A DNA stretch of 15,920 bases from JBDHAC01 sp039589195 (GTDB lineage: Bacteria > Gemmatimonadota > Gemmatimonadetes > Palauibacterales > Palauibacteraceae), in NCBI GenBank assembly GCA_039589195.1, contig JBDHHV010000139.1, positions 1-15,920 on the forward strand, in the 5' to 3' direction. The position numbers were made by a program, and so were the translations under genes. The notes below the pieces were generated by a model. The model was not told where the DNA came from, searched no databases, and worked only from the letters and a program-made list of their open reading frames with translations. This document shows, piece after piece, positions 13,013 through 15,920 of this stretch (its first letter is position 1; each line of letters begins with the position of its first letter).

Positions 13013-15919
13013 TCAGAAGCGGAAGCGCGCGCCAAGCTGGAACCGTCGGTTCGACTCCGGGCTGAACGTCGAGAACGGATCGAGTTCGTCACCCACCGGT
13101 CCGCGGTAGTCGTACACGAAGCGACCATTGTCCGCATCCCCTTCGCGACCGGTCACGCGCAGGACCTCGATTCCCCGATCTACGCGAGACTGCTCGAACT
13201 TGGACTCGAACAAGTTCAGGATGTTCGCGTAGATCTCCAGCGTCCACGGGCCGAACACGTCCTCGATACCGGCGACGAAGTTGATATCCAGCCGGTCGTT
13301 CCACGGGTTGCGGCAGCTGTTACGCTCCATCAACCCGCCGCGTTGGCTGCTCAAGCACTCCTCCGAGTTGATGAGCGCGTCGTACGCCGCCGCTTCCTCG
13401 GCGCTGGTGAACGCCAGCTCGCTGATGCTGCTCGGGATGTAGATCAGATCGTTGTCGCGGCTGATGACGGGATTCCGATAGTTGTCACCGTTCGGGTCTC
13501 CGCGTACCACGTACGAGTACGGAAGTCCGGACTGGCCGAAGTAGGTCGGCGTGACCTGGAGGTATGCGTTCTCTCCCAGATCGAACTGCGCGGTGGCGCC
13601 GAACACGATCTTGTTCTCGACCTCGTAGTTCGAGTCGGCCTTCTCGGGGTTGTTCGGATCTCCGCCGATCGGGTTCCGGCCGTAGTTCGAGGTCGCCTGG
13701 CTCGACTGCTGGACCTGGAGGTCCTGCACGTCCGCGTACGTGTACGATCCGCGGAAGCGGAGCCAGTCGCTGAACTGTCGTTGGAGCTCGAACGTGAGCA
13801 GAAGCGCAGTGCTCTCGTCCCGGTTGGTCAGGTTGACCACGTTGCGGAAGTCGTCATCCAAGAGATTGTTATCGAAGCAACCCCCGCGACTACCGCACCC
13901 GCTCGCCGTGGGCGTGCCGAAGTAGGGCCGACCCTCGACCGGATCGACGCCGGTGGACTCGACGAGGTTGAGCTCCTCGAAGAAGACCTCCTCGATCGCC
14001 TTGCTGTAGAGCACTTCAACCGTCAGGTCGAAGCCACCCGGCAGCTCTCTGTCGATCCCGGCCGAGATCTTGAGATCCAGCGGAAAATTGAAATCCTCAT
14101 CGACGACGTTGATGATCGGCTGCGAGGCGCCTCCCGCACCTCCGCCTCCCAAGCATGAGGTCGGGGGGGGACCGTCGGGGTCGAAGAGAGGAACGTCACC
14201 TGGGGTGTCACAAACCAGGTCGACCGACTGGATGCCGGTGTTGCCGTAAGCGTTCGAGATCCACACGAACGGCGAGCGACCGGCGAATAGCCCGACGCCG
14301 CCACGGAACTGCGTGCGGTACTCGTCGCCCATCTGGTAGTTGAACCCGAACCGCGGCTGCCACAGGATGTTGCCCGACGGCACGATGCTGTTGGCGAAGC
14401 CGAACGAGTTCGCGAACTCCGAGTTCAGACGCGGGTCGTCGGGCAGGATCGGGATCTCCGCCCGAAGCCCGAAGTTGAGCGTCAGGTTGTCGTTCACCGT
14501 CCACTCGTCCTGCGCGTAGAACGCCAGCTGGAAGACGTCGAACTTGGCCGGCAGATCACCCTCTGTGACTCCCGGAGCCGGGACCCGCTTCACGAATTCG
14601 GCCGGGTTGTTGGCCTCCAGGTCCGCGATGCTCTCGAAGGTCCACAGGCCGAGCAGTCCGGGCTCGAACAGGTTCTCGAAGCTGTAGAACTCGTTATGCG
14701 TCCCGAACGTGATCCGGTGGTCGCCGAACCGGCCGGTCAGGTTGTCGGTGAACTGGAAGATCGTCTGGTCGAGCGAGTTTGCCTGTGAGAAGCGCTCGGC
14801 GCCAACCAGGAAGTCGAAGCTGGCCTCGGTCGTCACCTGGCCGAAGCTCACGGCCGGGTCTCGCTCGTCGTCGATGACCTCGTAGTTCAACAACACCTCG
14901 TTCTCCCACCGGTCCCCGAGCTGGGTGAACAGCTGTGCTACGGTGGAGTTGGTGATCGTCTTGAACGGCGCCAGGTTCGAGGTGAAGCAGTACTCTCCGA
15001 AGCCCCCGCGGTTGCAGGAGAGCTCGTTCCGGGCTCGCGAGTAGTTGTGGCGCAGCACGAGGCGGTTGTTCTCACCGAGCTGGAAGTCGAACCGGCCGAA
15101 GATGTTCGTGCGCGGGTTCTCGACCGACAGCGCCCCCGTCGTGCCCGGGTCGACACCGTAGGTGTTCTGGAAGATGTCCCGGATCGCAACTGCATCGGCC
15201 GCGTCGATGCCCAGCCCGTCGGAGAATTCGTTCCCCACGCCCGGCTCGAATCCCTCGAACGGGTTGTCGAAGATCTGCGCCTCGACCGCGCCGAAGAAGA
15301 AGACCTTGTCGCGCACGATCGGACCGCTGAGCGTCCCGCCGAACTGCGTATCGTTGAACTCCCCGAATTCGCTGCCCTCGAGATCACTCACGAAGCTCTC
15401 GTTCGTGAAGTTGCCGAAGGCGGAGAACTCCCACTCGTTCGTGCCGGCCTTCGTAACGGCGTTGACCAGTCCGCCGCTGAAGTTCGAGTGCCGGACGTCG
15501 AACGGGGCGACCAGGATCTGGAACTCTTGGATCGCCTCGAGCGTGATCGGCTTCGCGTTCCCCTGACCGCCGGGCGTCCCGCTCTCCCCAACGCCGAACA
15601 CGTCGTTGTTGACCGCGCCATCGATCTGGATGTTGTTGAGCCGGTTTGCCTTACCAGCGATCGACGGCGCACTTTCGAATTGGTTCGCGTACGGCGACAG
15701 AAGCGTGAGCTCCATCAGGTTCCGGCTGATGGTCGGGAACGACTCGATCTCGGTCTCGCCGATGGTCGTCGACTGACCGGTCTTCCCGGCGCTGAACACC
15801 GCGTCATCGCCCACCACGGCGACCGTCAGCTCCTCCACCTGTACGGCGGTTTGCTGGAGCTGGAAGTTGACGGTTTCCGCCTGACTGAGCGTGATGTTGA
15901 CCCCGGTTCGGCCCTGTGG
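13013..15919 (-). CDS. Oar-like TonB-dependent outer-membrane receptor, N-terminus cut by window edge
   Basis: The frame is open to the window edge, and the residues before GTG 15838 (RTGVNITLSQAETVNFQLQQ) are the end of a carboxypeptidase-regulatory-like domain. The start is therefore outside the window, and 968 residues are visible. Next come a TonB-box-like VEELTVAVV and a plug domain with IGETEIESFPTISRNLMEL, NNIQIDGAVNNDVFG and ITLEAIQEFQILVAPFDVR. SGGLVNAVTKAGTNEW opens the long 22-strand type barrel. NPWNDRLDINFVAGI and the final RRFQLGARFRF, ending in Phe as a BAM signal, match the Oar family of Myxococcus, Bacteroidota and other phyla. Such receptors import bulky ligands or serve surface functions using TonB energy; the ligand is unknown. 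Eight Cys occur in four close pairs in likely loops. Transcription ends at the terminator at 12958-12985. The gene stands alone here, without a SusD-like partner in view. Confidence 0.92.
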   Translation of the reverse strand, partial: PQGRTGVNITLSQAETVNFQLQQTAVQVEELTVAVVGDDAVFSAGKTGQSTTIGETEIESFPTISRNLMELTLLSPYANQFESAPSIAGKANRLNNIQIDGAVNNDVFGVGESGTPGGQGNAKPITLEAIQEFQILVAPFDVRHSNFSGGLVNAVTKAGTNEWEFSAFGNFTNESFVSDLEGSEFGEFNDTQFGGTLSGPIVRDKVFFFGAVEAQIFDNPFEGFEPGVGNEFSDGLGIDAADAVAIRDIFQNTYGVDPGTTGALSVENPRTNIFGRFDFQLGENNRLVLRHNYSRARNELSCNRGGFGEYCFTSNLAPFKTITNSTVAQLFTQLGDRWENEVLLNYEVIDDERDPAVSFGQVTTEASFDFLVGAERFSQANSLDQTIFQFTDNLTGRFGDHRITFGTHNEFYSFENLFEPGLLGLWTFESIADLEANNPAEFVKRVPAPGVTEGDLPAKFDVFQLAFYAQDEWTVNDNLTLNFGLRAEIPILPDDPRLNSEFANSFGFANSIVPSGNILWQPRFGFNYQMGDEYRTQFRGGVGLFAGRSPFVWISNAYGNTGIQSVDLVCDTPGDVPLFDPDGPPPTSCLGGGGAGGASQPIINVVDEDFNFPLDLKISAGIDRELPGGFDLTVEVLYSKAIEEVFFEELNLVESTGVDPVEGRPYFGTPTASGCGSRGGCFDNNLLDDDFRNVVNLTNRDESTALLLTFELQRQFSDWLRFRGSYTYADVQDLQVQQSSQATSNYGRNPIGGDPNNPEKADSNYEVENKIVFGATAQFDLGENAYLQVTPTYFGQSGLPYSYVVRGDPNGDNYRNPVISRDNDLIYIPSSISELAFTSAEEAAAYDALINSEECLSSQRGGLMERNSCRNPWNDRLDINFVAGIEDVFGPWTLEIYANILNLFESKFEQSRVDRGIEVLRVTGREGDADNGRFVYDYRGPVGDELDPFSTFSPESNRRFQLGARFRF

Positions 15920-15920
15920 G

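Noticed and set aside
12583..13065. Plus-strand frame with an LGQTAPG protein repeat after fbp
   Set aside because: The peptide repeat simply reflects the 33-base DNA repeat; the frame begins inside fbp and runs through the terminator, so it is not a gene.
13343..14158. Plus-strand Val/Arg-rich open frame opposite the TonB receptor
   Set aside because: The receptor frame has conserved Oar-family motifs throughout; this is its antisense shadow.

Overview
The window is GC-rich bacterial chromosome. Coding is dense, many starts are GTG, TTG or possibly CTG, and neighbouring genes often overlap by a few bases. The host is a diderm (Gram-negative type): there is a lipoprotein with a lipobox, a PorV-like outer-membrane barrel and a large Oar-like TonB-dependent receptor. 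The mix of Oar-type receptor, class I fructose-bisphosphatase and high GC suits Gemmatimonadota or a similar high-GC diderm phylum. That assignment is inference from gene style, not from a marker gene.

Layout. At 2-400 (+) is the 3' part of a MOSC-domain protein, followed by an alpha/beta hydrolase of the proline-iminopeptidase type (446-1264) whose N-terminus looks frameshifted. MazG nucleotide pyrophosphohydrolase lies on the minus strand (1274-2047) with a damaged C-terminus. Diverging from it is a tight plus-strand operon at 2145-6316: alanine racemase (alr), cytidine deaminase (cdd), an uncharacterised lipoprotein and an outer-membrane beta-barrel. Each of its genes overlaps the next by 4 to 11 bases. 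A second alpha/beta hydrolase is on the minus strand (6379-7143). Diverging from it are miaB, a LapA/DUF1049-like membrane protein, comEC (split into two frames near 10577) and, after a 147-base gap, fructose-1,6-bisphosphatase (11715-12728). A bidirectional intrinsic terminator at 12958-12985 separates fbp from the convergent TonB-dependent receptor (13013 to the window edge, minus strand), which is incomplete at its N-terminus.

Function. Most genes are core: cell-wall D-alanine supply (alr), pyrimidine salvage (cdd), NTP-pool cleaning (mazG), tRNA ms2i6A modification (miaB), DNA uptake (comEC) and gluconeogenesis or sugar-phosphate cycling (fbp). The less described part is the lipoprotein and outer-membrane barrel pair, translationally coupled to alr-cdd.

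The most striking pattern is three broken reading frames in genes whose products are otherwise recognisable: the hydrolase N-terminus near 411, the mazG C-terminus near 1390, and comEC between its membrane and metallo-beta-lactamase domains near 10577. They may be assembly errors or real lesions. No mobile element, CRISPR array, tRNA or rRNA gene was seen, and no convincing novel defence or biosynthetic system was found.
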